This document shows positions 1 through 9,447 of a stretch of DNA of 64,000 bases, piece by piece. A model generated the notes under the pieces. The model did not search any database. It saw only the letters and a list, made by a program, of their open reading frames with translations, and was not told the origin of the DNA. Within the stretch, counting starts at the first letter, position 1. Every line of letters starts with the position of its first letter. The position numbers and the translations under genes were made by a program. Source of the DNA: Gemmatimonadota bacterium (GTDB lineage Bacteria; Gemmatimonadota; Gemmatimonadetes; Gemmatimonadales; GWC2-71-9); NCBI GenBank assembly GCA_003221035.1, contig QHUB01000035.1, positions 1 through 64,000 on the forward strand, given 5' to 3'.

Positions 1-57
1 CCAGGCTTCAAGAAGACTGATCGCATTCTCACGACGGGTGTGCAGATCGCGTTCTAG
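1..57 (+). CDS. C-terminal end of an upstream gene, probably an outer-membrane beta-barrel protein (partial)
   Basis: The first 18 codons form an open frame ending in TAG at 55-57. The last residues read GVQIAF, an alternating hydrophobic strand ending in Phe. This resembles the C-terminal beta-signal recognised by the BAM machinery in outer-membrane barrels. The gene begins outside the window, so its family cannot be named. The next gene starts 15 bases downstream on the same strand. Only frame, stop and terminal Phe are seen; the barrel assignment is inference. Confidence 0.45.
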   Translation, partial: PGFKKTDRILTTGVQIAF

Positions 58-72
58 CAGTAGAATCTTGCC

Positions 73-1107
73 ATGCTCAACGTGGGTCTGGTCGGCTTCG
101 GATTCGCCGGCAAGGTCTTCCATGCGCCCGTGATCCGTGCGGTCGATGGCTTGCGGCTCTCGACGATCGTCCAGCGCCATGGCCCGCCCGATTCCACGTA
201 TGCCGATGTCGAATTCGTGCGCAGTGTCGATGAGTTGTTGACGCGGAAGATCGACCTTGTTGTCGTCGCCACACCCAATACCTCGCATCATTCGATCGCC
301 AGGCAGGCGCTCCTCGCCGGACGACATGTGGTGGTGGACAAGCCGTTCACGACCGTCCTCCCGGAGGCCAAGGAGTTGGTGCAGGTCGCCAAACAGCAGG
401 GACGGATCGTGACTGTGTATCAGGACCGTCGCTACACCGGCGACTTCGAGACCGTGCAGCAGGTGGTCGCCGAGGGCGCGCTGGGGCGCGTGGTGTCGTA
501 CGAATCGCACTTCGATCGCTTCCGGCCGGAGCAAAAACAACCGCAGGCATGGCGGGAGGAGCCCCTGCCGGGGTCGGGGGTGTGGTTCGATATCGGACCG
601 CATCTTGTCGATCAGGCGCTGCTGCTGTTCGGAGTCCCCGACGCAATCAGCGCGGACATTCGGATCGAGCGCGACGGCGGCCGGATCGACGACGCGTTCG
701 ATGTCACGCTCCACTACCCGACGGTTCGTGCCGTGCTGCGCGCATCGATGTTGCGGCAGCCCGTCGGGCCGACGTGGATCGTGAACGGCACCAAAGGATC
801 GTTCGTGAAGTACGGCATGGACCCGCAGGAAGTCGCGCTCAAGGAAGGACGCACACCCGACGAGCCGGAGTGGGACACGGACCCGCCGGAGCTCTACGGC
901 AAGCTGATCACGGCCGACGCAACGCGCGCCGTGCCGACTTTACGGTCGAGCTTCGCCCGGTATTATGAGAACGTGCGCGATGCGATGCTCGGCAAGACTG
1001 CGCTGGCCGTCTCGCCCGAGTGGTCGCTCGACGTGATGCGTGGATTGGTGCTTGCCGCTGAGAGCAGTCAAACCCGTCGCGTGATGCCGTGGAGCAACCG
1101 TGTCTGA
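73..1107 (+). CDS. Gfo/Idh/MocA family NAD(P)-dependent oxidoreductase
   Basis: A 344-residue sugar/inositol-type dehydrogenase of usual family length. The N-terminus has a Rossmann nucleotide-binding motif (GLVGFGFAGKVFHAP, about residues 5-19), followed by VVVATPNTSHH and the conserved VDKPF (about 95), the Lys-Pro element of the active site. The C-terminal half is the alpha/beta substrate domain, with GSGVWFDIGPHLVDQ carrying the conserved Asp and His. It most resembles the YhhX/scyllo-inositol dehydrogenase branch, but the substrate cannot be read from sequence. Its end overlaps the start of the creatininase-family gene by 8 bases, so the two are probably co-translated. A TAGAAT hexamer lies six bases before the ATG and there is no obvious Shine-Dalgarno. 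Confidence 0.9.
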   Translation: MLNVGLVGFGFAGKVFHAPVIRAVDGLRLSTIVQRHGPPDSTYADVEFVRSVDELLTRKIDLVVVATPNTSHHSIARQALLAGRHVVVDKPFTTVLPEAKELVQVAKQQGRIVTVYQDRRYTGDFETVQQVVAEGALGRVVSYESHFDRFRPEQKQPQAWREEPLPGSGVWFDIGPHLVDQALLLFGVPDAISADIRIERDGGRIDDAFDVTLHYPTVRAVLRASMLRQPVGPTWIVNGTKGSFVKYGMDPQEVALKEGRTPDEPEWDTDPPELYGKLITADATRAVPTLRSSFARYYENVRDAMLGKTALAVSPEWSLDVMRGLVLAAESSQTRRVMPWSNRV

Positions 1108-1864
1108 CCGCCCCTACATCCTCGATGAGCTGACCTGGAAGACCGTCCGCGACACGCGCTACGAAGTCGCGATACTACCATGGGGCGCGACCGAGGCGCA
1201 CAACTATCACCTCCCCTACACGACCGACAACATCCAGGCCGAGGAAGTCGCCGCGCGGGCCGCCGAGCGCGCGTGGCAGCGCGGGGCAAAAGTCGTGGTT
1301 CTGCCGACCGTGCCGTTCGGCGTGAACACCGGCCAGCTCGACATACCCCTCTGCATCAACATGAATCCGAGCACGCAATGGCTGGTCCTGCGCGACGTCG
1401 CCATGTCGCTCGCCGCGCAGGGCGTTCCCAAGCTCGTCGTCTTCAACGGCCATGGCGCAAACGATTTTCGTCAGATGATTCGCGAGCTGCAGGGGCAAGT
1501 CGCGGTATTCGCGTGCGTGATAAACTGGTACAAAGTGATCGATCCCAAAGGATTCTTTTCAGACCTCGGCGACCACGCGGGCGAGCTCGAGACGAGCGTG
1601 ATGCAGCACCTCGACGCCGAGCGCGCGCGGCCCTTGTCCGAGGCTGGTCGCGGCGCGGCGCGGAAGTTCAAGATCGCCGCACTGCGGGAAGGCTGGGCGT
1701 GGGCGCCGCGGCAGTGGCGCCAGGTCACCGACGATACCGGCGTCGGGAATCCGGCGGCGTCGACGCCCGAGAAGGGACAACGCTATGTCGAAGCCGTTAC
1801 CGCGAAGATCGCGGACTTCTTCGTGGAGTTGGCGAAGGCGGATATCACCACACTGTACGAATAG
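1100..1864 (+). CDS. Creatininase family amidohydrolase
   Basis: A 254-residue protein of the creatininase/FAPy-hydrolase fold, a metal-dependent amidohydrolase family that opens cyclic amides and formamides. Visible metal-ligand motifs are GATEAHNYHLPYTTD (about residues 27-41), FNGHGAND (about 115) and GDHAGELETS (about 155), matching the conserved Glu, His, Asp, His and Glu positions. The GTG start at 1100 lies inside the end of the preceding oxidoreductase gene (8-base overlap), so the pair is translationally coupled. Pairing with a Gfo/Idh/MocA enzyme suggests catabolism of a modified sugar or cyclic amide, but the substrate is unknown. Its stop is only 3 bases from the stop of the convergent S9 peptidase gene. 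Confidence 0.88.
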   Translation: MSDRPYILDELTWKTVRDTRYEVAILPWGATEAHNYHLPYTTDNIQAEEVAARAAERAWQRGAKVVVLPTVPFGVNTGQLDIPLCINMNPSTQWLVLRDVAMSLAAQGVPKLVVFNGHGANDFRQMIRELQGQVAVFACVINWYKVIDPKGFFSDLGDHAGELETSVMQHLDAERARPLSEAGRGAARKFKIAALREGWAWAPRQWRQVTDDTGVGNPAASTPEKGQRYVEAVTAKIADFFVELAKADITTLYE

Positions 1865-1867
1865 CGT

Positions 1868-3982
1868 CTAGTTCCCCGTTGCCGCGGGCGCGCTGAGCCA
1901 GCGCGCGAACCACGCCGCCACTTCGTTATAGAAGAACCGGCTGTCCTCGCCTCGCAGAATCCAGTGGTTCTCGTCCGGCCAAATGATGAGCCGCGACGGA
2001 ATCTGCTGGCGCTGCAGCGCCGTCCAGAACTCGAGCGCGTTGTTCATCGGCACACGGAAATCCCGCTCGCCCACCGACACGAGCACCGGCGTGTGCAGGT
2101 TCGCCGCTCGGCGCATCGGGCTCTGCGTGCGCCAGATCGGATGATCTTCCCACGGCGGACCGCCGACATTGCGTTCGCGGTCGTAATTGAAGTCGCTCGT
2201 GGCCCATTGTGTCTCGAGGTCCCACTCGCCCGCGTGACTCACCAGCGCGCGATAGCGCGTCGTCGTCACGGCGAGCCAGTTGGTGAGATGGCCGCCGTAG
2301 CTCGCGCCGCCTGCAACCTGCCGTGATGCATCGATGAACGTGAACCGCTTGATCGCCGAATCCGCGGCTTCGTTGAGCTCGTTCGCGGGACCTTCGAGCG
2401 GGTCGAACTGGATGTCCTGCGAGAATTTCTCACCGTACCCGGTCGAGCCCGTGTAGTCGGTCATCAGCACCACGAAACCCGGCGCCGGCGCGCCGAGGAG
2501 GTGCGGATTCCAGCGGAGGCCGAAGTTGTCGGTCCACATGTTGGCCGCGCCGCCGTGGATCAGCACGAACAGCGGATAGCTCTTGGTCGAATCGAATCCG
2601 GCCGGCACCGCATAGAAGCTGTGGATACGCTTGCCCTTGCTCGACGTAAACCAGAATTCGCGCAGCGGGTGCCAATCGATCGTGGCGGCGCGATCGACGT
2701 TGAACTTCGACAGGATCGTCCAGCGCCCGGTCGCGGCATCGATCCGCGCGATCTCGGGCGGATTCGTCGCGCTCTCCCAGACCGCGGCGAGCTTCGGCGC
2801 CGTGCTCGCCGAGGCGACCTGCAGTCCGGTGAACGTGCCGCTCGTCATGGTGCCGACTTCCTGTTCTTTCCCGCCTGCGGCCGGAGCGCGGAACAGCCGC
2901 TGGTGTCCTGCGTCCTCGGACAGGAAGAAGACCGTTCGATTATCAGCGGAAATGCTGTAGGTGCCCACCGAATGATCCGCGCCGCCCGTCACGACCCGCG
3001 GGGCGGCGTCGCCGCTGCGCGGCCAGGTCCATGCGACCACACGCTGATTGTTGAACGTGTGCTCGTTCGTGGGCGTCATCTCGGCGTACAACGTCTTCCC
3101 ATCGGGGCTGAACTGCGGTGAGCCGTAATCATCCTTGCCGGTCGTGAGCCGCTGCGGCTCGCCGGCCGTCGTTTTCACGAGCCATAGCGCCTGGACCACG
3201 TCGCCGTGGGTCCAGTCGGTGCGGTTTGCGGTGGCCGCAAACACCACACCGCTGCCGTCGGGAGTCCATGCCGCCGCGATGTCCTCGCCGCCCGTGCCGA
3301 GCTGGCCGCCGAATCCGGCGCCCCGCACGAGCTGCGAGCCCACCAGGAGATCCCTTGCCTGAGAACCCGGCTCCAAGGGCTGGATGAACAGGTGCGCCCG
3401 CCGGTCGTCGAGCCAGTGATCCCAGAGCCGAATCGGCGATGCATCGAACACGCGCGCGTTGTACTTGCGCGCGCGCCGCTCGGCGGCCGCCGCACGGTTG
3501 GCGGAATCGGTGGTCGCGCCTGGATAAACCATGCTCGCAAAGAGGATGGCCTTGCCGTCGGGCCGCCACAGCGGAGTCGATGCGCCGGTCGAGAGATTGG
3601 TGATGCGCTGGGCCTCGCCGCCGCTGGTCAAGTCAAGTATGTAGACTTGCGCTGCGTCGTCGCCTTCACGCCGCGCGCTGAACGCGATCCGCCGGCTGTC
3701 GGGACTCCAGTCCACACCGCTCTCGCCGCCCTTGGTGTTCGTGAGCCGCCTCGGCTCCGCGCCGCCGTCGGTGGGGACGAGCCAGAGATCGCTGACCTGA
3801 TCGCCCTCGGTGTACGAGGGCTCGGTCACGCTGAACACGATCCAGCGGCCGTCCGGACTGATCGCGGGTCCGGAGATCCGCTTCATGAGAAAGACGTCTT
3901 CGTGGGTGATCGTGTGACGCTGCTGCGCCGCGAGCGGCGCGGCAGCGACGATGGCGAGGAGCAGCGCGCGAATCGGTTTCAT
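1868..3982 (-). CDS. S9 family peptidase (prolyl oligopeptidase/acylaminoacyl peptidase type), secreted
   Basis: A 704-residue serine peptidase. A cleavable signal peptide (MKPIRALLLAIVAAAPLAAQ) is followed by a TolB-like propeller with repeated SPDGRWIVF/WSPDSRRIAF motifs (about 40-380) and a C-terminal alpha/beta-hydrolase domain. The catalytic triad is visible as Ser in GGASYGGH (about 560), Asp in GERDFRVP (about 640) and His in DENHWIL (about 672). Such enzymes remove dipeptides or acylated residues from short peptides in the periplasm. The gene lies 61 bases downstream of the DUF5916 gene on the same strand and converges on the creatininase gene. Confidence 0.93.
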   Translation of the reverse strand: MKPIRALLLAIVAAAPLAAQQRHTITHEDVFLMKRISGPAISPDGRWIVFSVTEPSYTEGDQVSDLWLVPTDGGAEPRRLTNTKGGESGVDWSPDSRRIAFSARREGDDAAQVYILDLTSGGEAQRITNLSTGASTPLWRPDGKAILFASMVYPGATTDSANRAAAAERRARKYNARVFDASPIRLWDHWLDDRRAHLFIQPLEPGSQARDLLVGSQLVRGAGFGGQLGTGGEDIAAAWTPDGSGVVFAATANRTDWTHGDVVQALWLVKTTAGEPQRLTTGKDDYGSPQFSPDGKTLYAEMTPTNEHTFNNQRVVAWTWPRSGDAAPRVVTGGADHSVGTYSISADNRTVFFLSEDAGHQRLFRAPAAGGKEQEVGTMTSGTFTGLQVASASTAPKLAAVWESATNPPEIARIDAATGRWTILSKFNVDRAATIDWHPLREFWFTSSKGKRIHSFYAVPAGFDSTKSYPLFVLIHGGAANMWTDNFGLRWNPHLLGAPAPGFVVLMTDYTGSTGYGEKFSQDIQFDPLEGPANELNEAADSAIKRFTFIDASRQVAGGASYGGHLTNWLAVTTTRYRALVSHAGEWDLETQWATSDFNYDRERNVGGPPWEDHPIWRTQSPMRRAANLHTPVLVSVGERDFRVPMNNALEFWTALQRQQIPSRLIIWPDENHWILRGEDSRFFYNEVAAWFARWLSAPAATGN

Positions 3983-4043
3983 GGTGTCGGCACCGCATGT
4001 AGGGGCGTCGTTGATGGCAATCGTTCGGAACTGCCAAAGGTAG

Positions 4044-6386
4044 CTACAACCGGAACAGGTAGCTCAGCTTCACGAACACCGCATCGCCCGTTCGCGTCAG
4101 TCCCTGAAACCGGAACGCTTCCTCATCGAGCATGTCGCTGCCGTATCCCGCAAACACCACTGTCCCCGGTGTCGGCTGGTAACTGAGCAGCGCGTCCACG
4201 TGGAACAGATTCGTCGCGGTCGGTGTCGTGCGGGTCACGCTCCCGCCGGGTCCCGTGATCAAAATCGGCGCGTTGGTGCGCGAATCGTCGCGCAACGAAT
4301 CGGTCTGGTCCTGGATGTACTGGCCCACCAGTCGAATGAAGAGCGGCCGCAAGATCTGATACTCGACCTTGGCGCGCGCGATGCGGCCGACATTCACCAG
4401 CGTGCCGTCGGTACGCCGGTTCACTTGCTGCCAGAAATAGCTCAGTGTGTTGCGGAGGCGGTCGGTGGGACGGTAGGAGATCTCCGCGCTCAGCAGCAGC
4501 AGATCGGCCGACGCCCACTCGAAGAAATTCTCGTCGTGTCCCTGCAGGAAGAAGCCGCCGCCGCTGAAGTGCCGCCACTCCGGCGTGTTGATCTGGACGA
4601 TGTACTCGCCGTTTTTGATCGTCGGCTGTCCAACGAAGGGGACCGTATCGAGACCGCCCCCGGTTGGAAGCTCGAGCCGGTAGGCCGCGTACAGCGCTGA
4701 ATCGTAGCCGAACGATTCGGCGAAATAGCCAGCGCCGACGTTCCACCCGCCACGCAGTGTCGTGTTGACATTGAAGTGCAGCTTCTGGTCCTGGATGCCT
4801 CGGCCGTGGACGAAGTTCTGATACTGCCAGATGCCGTCCACCAGGATGTCGCCCGTGAGTCGTTGCAGGAACGCGCCCGGCTTCCCGTAGGTCGTGTAGC
4901 TGGGATCAGCGTAGGAATGGACGATGCCCGCGCGACCGATAAAACCACTGCCCGTCTGGAACTTGTCGGAAATCCCTGCGAAGAGGCTGCGCAGTCCCCA
5001 GACGCGATGCTGAATTGTGAACTGCGCGAGCCAGAGCGGCGCCGTGGTCGTGGTGCCGTTGAGCCGCGTGCGGCTGCCTGCGGCCTGCAGGTTCAGCCCG
5101 TAGATGTCCTTGAACACCAGCCGCGTGTCGAGCTCTCCGACGCGATTGTAGTCCTGGCCTTCGATTCTATCGGTGTAGGCCAGTCCCATGCGCGAGCCGT
5201 GACCGATATTCCGTGTCGCGCGCAGGATGTTGAAGACAGGATTTTCGTCGCCGGTGATCGACGCGAACTTCTGGTCGACGGCGGACAGGAACCCGATGTC
5301 GGTGCCGGCCACGTTGCCCGTGAGCTTCGCGGCGGCGACGGGCTGCACGATCCGTCGCGTGTAGATCAGATTGAGCGGCACTTGAAACAGCTCGCTGCCC
5401 TCGAGGAAGAAGGGCCGCTTCTCCGGGAAGAACAGCGCCTGGCGCGGATCGAACGCGAGCTGCCCCGCGTCCGATTCGACCTGCGAGAAATCGGGCTTGA
5501 CGGTGCCGTTGAGCGTGAGATTGTCGGTCACACCCCAGCGCACGTTCCCGCCGATCTGCGGACTCTCCATATCGTAGCTGTAGCCGGTGGCGTCCGGCGC
5601 GCCGGTGGCCTTCGCCGTCGCCTCGGGGTTGATGTCGACGACGAGGCCGCGATGCATCCCCGAAAGGCCGACGAGGTTGCCGGACTGTCCGATGAACGTC
5701 GCGCTGGCGCGCAAGGCGGGGAACCAGGTGTCCTCGAAGCCGGAGTGCTTGACTTGCCGAACGATGTTGATGCTCCAGTCCTGCGGCTGCCTGGGCTGAT
5801 AGCGCAGACTCTTGAACGGGATCCGCACTTCGACTTCGTAGCCCCAATCGGTCAGGCGCCCGTGCGACTGAAACACATAGTCTGGACTCAAGTCGGGCTG
5901 CTCTCGACCGATGACCGCTCCGCCGATGAAGCCCGAGGCGGAAATGTTCGCCCCTTCGACGAGCGCGCCGTCCCCCTGCACGCCGAGCGGATTGACGGCG
6001 AACATGAGCGCCTTCTTGCCATCGTGAAATGTGCCGAGCAGGATCTGCACATTGTCGTCGCCAAAGATCTGGTCGCGGTCGGCGAGCGTTGCGGTGGGCC
6101 GGCCATGCAGCTCGTAGGCGCGGATCCCGAAGTAGATCGCCGTAGACGAATACCAGACCAGGACCTGGGTCGAGTCGGCTGCGGAGACGCCGTCGTTCGG
6201 GGCATACTGGGAGAAACCCGTCAGGAGCGCGGCGCGTGCCCAGACCGAGTCGGAGAGATCGCCGTCGATCAGCGCATCGGTCTCGAACCGCGGGATTCGC
6301 ACATTCAACTGGCGCTCGCGCCCCGAGTAGATTCCCAGGGAGTCCGTACTGGCGCAGGATAACAGCAGGCAGATCGTCAGCAGCAT
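4044..6386 (-). CDS. DUF5916/CBM9-like domain outer-membrane protein
   Basis: A 780-residue protein. A short hydrophobic leader with Cys (MLLTICLLLSCAST) precedes a CBM9-like beta-sandwich (about 30-220; IDGDLSDSVWARAALLTGF, then YFGIRAYE and EVRIPFKSLRY). The DUF5916 region follows (KPDFSQVESDAGQL and FFPEKRPFFLEGSELF, about 300-340), then a long strand-rich C-terminal portion typical of a beta-barrel, ending YLFRL. Members are common in Gemmatimonadota, Acidobacteriota and Bacteroidota, and their ligand is unknown. A second member lies at 39105-41795. The start codon has a TATTAT hexamer five bases upstream and no Shine-Dalgarno. Confidence 0.88.
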   Translation of the reverse strand: MLLTICLLLSCASTDSLGIYSGRERQLNVRIPRFETDALIDGDLSDSVWARAALLTGFSQYAPNDGVSAADSTQVLVWYSSTAIYFGIRAYELHGRPTATLADRDQIFGDDNVQILLGTFHDGKKALMFAVNPLGVQGDGALVEGANISASGFIGGAVIGREQPDLSPDYVFQSHGRLTDWGYEVEVRIPFKSLRYQPRQPQDWSINIVRQVKHSGFEDTWFPALRASATFIGQSGNLVGLSGMHRGLVVDINPEATAKATGAPDATGYSYDMESPQIGGNVRWGVTDNLTLNGTVKPDFSQVESDAGQLAFDPRQALFFPEKRPFFLEGSELFQVPLNLIYTRRIVQPVAAAKLTGNVAGTDIGFLSAVDQKFASITGDENPVFNILRATRNIGHGSRMGLAYTDRIEGQDYNRVGELDTRLVFKDIYGLNLQAAGSRTRLNGTTTTAPLWLAQFTIQHRVWGLRSLFAGISDKFQTGSGFIGRAGIVHSYADPSYTTYGKPGAFLQRLTGDILVDGIWQYQNFVHGRGIQDQKLHFNVNTTLRGGWNVGAGYFAESFGYDSALYAAYRLELPTGGGLDTVPFVGQPTIKNGEYIVQINTPEWRHFSGGGFFLQGHDENFFEWASADLLLLSAEISYRPTDRLRNTLSYFWQQVNRRTDGTLVNVGRIARAKVEYQILRPLFIRLVGQYIQDQTDSLRDDSRTNAPILITGPGGSVTRTTPTATNLFHVDALLSYQPTPGTVVFAGYGSDMLDEEAFRFQGLTRTGDAVFVKLSYLFRL

Positions 6387-6391
6387 GACCG

Positions 6392-6397
6392 ATAATA
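6392..6397 (-). promoter_or_regulatory. Candidate -10 element (TATTAT) just upstream of the DUF5916 gene
   Basis: Read on the minus strand, TATTAT lies five bases before the ATG at 6386, and no Shine-Dalgarno occurs in between. Transcription started from it would give a nearly leaderless message. No convincing -35 hexamer is seen at 16-18 bases. The 56-base region is shared with the divergent phosphoesterase gene, which instead has an AGGAA sequence close to its GTG start. Confidence 0.3.
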
Positions 6398-6442
6398 ATG
6401 GTGCTTGATTGAAACGCTCACCTACGAGAGAGAGTTAGGAAC

Positions 6443-9139
6443 GTGTCACAACTCGCATTGACGCTCGCGATCCTTCTCCAGAATCCGCAGGCCGCTCCTC
6501 CTCAGCCCAAGCGGGAGATTCCCGACCCCGGTGTCATCGCCACCGAGCAGCGCGTCACGCCCGCAGGGGTGCAGAGCGTGTTTACCGATCGGGTCTTTGG
6601 TGTTCGCTTCGCCGCGAAGCCGGGCGAGCTCTGGGTCACGGTCCATGGCGCGGCCTATCGGCTGGCCTGGCAGGACAATGTCGTGCGGGCGAGCGCGGCA
6701 TTCGACGGGCGCTCCGGGGTGCAAGGGATCGCGATCGATCCGGTGACCGGCCGGGCGCTGTTCAGCACCGTGGGACGGCTGCCCCAGGCGATCGCGCAGA
6801 GCCGGACTCCCGGATCGGACGAGATGTCGCAGACGAAGACCGTGACGCAGTTGACGGCCTATGACGGCGATCGGGACAGCCTGACGGTGCAGTGGTCGAC
6901 GGCGGCACCGGGGGACTTCATCGCCGGCTCGCCCGCGATCGCGGCGCACGCGAACTCCACCGGCAAACGCCTGGCAGTGCTGCCGCTCCCCGCGAATGAT
7001 GCACTCGCGGTATTCGACGCCGACAGCGGCAAGCTGCTCAAGACAATTCCTCTGGGCGTGCTGCCGGTGGCTGCGGTCATCAGCCCCGATGGCGCAGTTG
7101 CATACGTCTCGGTGCTCGGCGGCAGGAAGCCGCGGGCCCAGGAGCGCGCGGCAAAACAGTGCTGTGATCCGGCCGCGGAGCTCGTGCGCATAGACGCGCG
7201 CGGCATCGCGCAGCCTGGCAATGTGACACGCGTGGATCTCGTGACCGGCACGACGACCGTGATTCCAGTCGGCCGCCATCCCACCGGACTCGCCTGGGAC
7301 CAGCGCGGCGCACGGCTCTACGTCGCCAACGGCAACTCCGATACCGTCAGCGTGATCGACACGCACCGCAACGCGGTGGTGCACTCGATCACCGTCGCGC
7401 CGTTCCGCGAACGCAAGATCGGGCTCGCGCCGACCGCCGTCGCGCTGGCGCCTGACGCGAAGACGCTGTTCGTCGCGCTGGGCGGGGCGAACGCCGTCGC
7501 CATGTACAACCTGCCGGCCGGCACGCTGCGCGGCCTGATTCCGACGAGCTGGTATCCGTCGAGCCTCGATGTGAGCGCGGACGGCCGCACGCTGGCCGTG
7601 GGGTCGCTGTTCGGAGTGGGCTCGGGGAATGGCCGGCGGTCGGGTCAGACCCGTCGCTACGTGCATTCCTATCGCGGCTCGGTGAATGTCATTCCCGTGC
7701 CGGGGGATGTGGAGCTCTCGGCCTACACGACGTCGGTCGCGCAGAACAATCGTCTGACGCTGGCGACGGACAGTGTGCTCGTGCTCGCGCCGCGGCGCAA
7801 CGTTGCCCCCCGCGCGGTGCCCGAGCGCCCGGGCGAGCCGTCACTCATCGATCATGTCATCTACATCGTGCGTGAGAACCGCACCTACGACCAGGTGCTC
7901 GGCGACATCGGCAAGGGGGCGAGCGACAGCTCGCTCGTGCAGTACGGGCGCGACGTCTCGCCGAACACGCATGCGCTCGCCGAGCAGTTCGTGCTGCTCG
8001 ACCATTTCTTCGCGTCGGGCGGCAATTCGGCCGACGGGCACAACTGGCTCACGCAGGGACGCGAGACCGAGTATCCGATGTGGCCGCTCTATTTGGGCCG
8101 CAGCTATCCGTCTGAGGGAATCGATCCGCTCGCGTACTCGTCGGGCGGGTTCCTGTGGGAAGCGGCGCAGGCGAAAGGCAAGACGGTCACGGTCTTCGGC
8201 GAGTACGCGCCGTCGCCGCCATGGGACAGCTCGAGCGTCCGGACGGCGCTGTTGACGCAATATCGAGACTCGCAGCCGCACAACCCGGCTGTCTTCCGCC
8301 GGCTCGTCGCGCAGCGGTACACCACGCGATCCGACATTCCATCGCTCGACCGAGCGCTGGTGCGCGAGTATCCGGGTTGGACCGAGACGGTACCCGACGT
8401 CGTGAAGGCAGACATCATCCTCGAGCATCTGCGCGAGTGGGAAGCGAAGCACGCCATGCCGAACCTCGTGCTGATCATCCTCCCGAACGATCACACCCAG
8501 GGCACGAGCCCCGGGTGGTGTACGCCCAAGGCATGCGTCGCGGACAACGATCTGGCGCTGGGCCAGATCGTCGAGGGGCTGTCGCACAGCTCGTTCTGGA
8601 AGTCGATGGCCATCGTCGCCGTCGAGGACGACGCGCAGGACGGCGTCGATCACATCGATGGGCACCGCACCGTGGCGCTGGTCGCGAGCCCATACGCGCG
8701 GCGCGGAATCATCGATCCGACATTCTACAGCCAACCCAGCCTGGTGAAGACGATCGAGCTGATGCTGGGGCTGCCGGCGCTCAGCCTGTTCGATCTTGTC
8801 GCGACCGACATGCGCGCGAGCTTTATCGGCCCCGACGAGACGCCGAACTTCGCGTCGTACGCCGCCCTGGTGCCTCGACAATCGCTTTTTGATGTGAATC
8901 AACAGGTAGGGTCAATCACCGGACCGCACGCCGCCGAGCGGCGGCGCGCCGCGGCCCAGTCAGCGCGGATGAATTTCCGTGAGCCGGATGCGGCGCCGTC
9001 GGAGCTGCTCAACCGGATTCTGTGGCACGACGCTCGCGGTTGGGGCTTGCCCTATCCGGAAGTCAAGCGCTCGCTGTTCTTCCCGATGGCGGTGGATGTC
9101 GAGGACGAGGATCGGGAGGAAGTCGGCCGAGATCGGTAG
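6443..9139 (+). CDS. Secreted YVTN/YncE-type beta-propeller fused to an alkaline-phosphatase-fold phosphoesterase
   Basis: An 898-residue protein starting at GTG 6443 with AGGAA just upstream. A hydrophobic N-terminus precedes a seven-blade-like propeller (about 40-430) with YVTN-type motifs such as RLYVANGNSDTVSVIDTHRN. The C-terminal half (about 465-850) is the acid phosphatase/phospholipase C-type phosphoesterase family: HVIYIVRENRTYDQVLGD carries the metal-binding and nucleophile region, HFFASGGNSADGHNW follows, and VEDDAQDGVDHIDGHR carries late metal ligands. It probably hydrolyses an extracytoplasmic phosphoester; the substrate is unknown. Divergent from the DUF5916 gene and convergent with the GlsB-type gene. 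Confidence 0.9.
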   Translation: MSQLALTLAILLQNPQAAPPQPKREIPDPGVIATEQRVTPAGVQSVFTDRVFGVRFAAKPGELWVTVHGAAYRLAWQDNVVRASAAFDGRSGVQGIAIDPVTGRALFSTVGRLPQAIAQSRTPGSDEMSQTKTVTQLTAYDGDRDSLTVQWSTAAPGDFIAGSPAIAAHANSTGKRLAVLPLPANDALAVFDADSGKLLKTIPLGVLPVAAVISPDGAVAYVSVLGGRKPRAQERAAKQCCDPAAELVRIDARGIAQPGNVTRVDLVTGTTTVIPVGRHPTGLAWDQRGARLYVANGNSDTVSVIDTHRNAVVHSITVAPFRERKIGLAPTAVALAPDAKTLFVALGGANAVAMYNLPAGTLRGLIPTSWYPSSLDVSADGRTLAVGSLFGVGSGNGRRSGQTRRYVHSYRGSVNVIPVPGDVELSAYTTSVAQNNRLTLATDSVLVLAPRRNVAPRAVPERPGEPSLIDHVIYIVRENRTYDQVLGDIGKGASDSSLVQYGRDVSPNTHALAEQFVLLDHFFASGGNSADGHNWLTQGRETEYPMWPLYLGRSYPSEGIDPLAYSSGGFLWEAAQAKGKTVTVFGEYAPSPPWDSSSVRTALLTQYRDSQPHNPAVFRRLVAQRYTTRSDIPSLDRALVREYPGWTETVPDVVKADIILEHLREWEAKHAMPNLVLIILPNDHTQGTSPGWCTPKACVADNDLALGQIVEGLSHSSFWKSMAIVAVEDDAQDGVDHIDGHRTVALVASPYARRGIIDPTFYSQPSLVKTIELMLGLPALSLFDLVATDMRASFIGPDETPNFASYAALVPRQSLFDVNQQVGSITGPHAAERRRAAAQSARMNFREPDAAPSELLNRILWHDARGWGLPYPEVKRSLFFPMAVDVEDEDREEVGRDR

Positions 9140-9151
9140 CCGCTCCAGCGT

Positions 9152-9394
9152 CTAGGTCTTTTTGAGCGCCCGCGCCAGCGCCACGAGCGCGATCGCTCCG
9201 ATCGTCGCGACGATGATCGCGCCCAGCGTCCCGTAGGCCGCAATACCGACCAGCCGGAACAGGAAGCCGCCGACGACGGCGCCGATCACGCCGAGCACGA
9301 TATCTCCGATGACTCCGTAGCCCGAGCCCTTCATGATCTTGCCGGCAAGCCAGCCGGCCACCAAGCCCACGAGGAGCAACCAGATCAGAACCAT
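9152..9394 (-). CDS. GlsB/YeaQ/YmgE family (transglycosylase-associated) membrane protein
   Basis: An 80-residue protein with three predicted membrane helices rich in Gly and Ala. It shows the family pattern GLVAGWLAGKIMKGSGYGVIGD near the N-terminus (short portions GWLAGKIM and GDIVLGVIGAVVGG). Family members are small inner-membrane proteins associated with general stress, with no biochemical role established. The start is supported by AAGGAAGGG ten bases upstream of the ATG. It follows the Spy/RidA gene by 53 bases on the same strand. Confidence 0.88.
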   Translation of the reverse strand: MVLIWLLLVGLVAGWLAGKIMKGSGYGVIGDIVLGVIGAVVGGFLFRLVGIAAYGTLGAIIVATIGAIALVALARALKKT

Positions 9395-9447
9395 GGTACC
9401 CTTCCTTTCATGTCATGGGAGTGACGGGGAGTCGCCGAATACGCCCG

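Noticed and set aside
4776-6362. Plus-strand frame of 528 codons opposite the DUF5916 gene
   Set aside because: It is the GC-driven antisense shadow of a clearly homologous gene; the translation is rich in Arg, Val, Glu and His with no domain or signal peptide.
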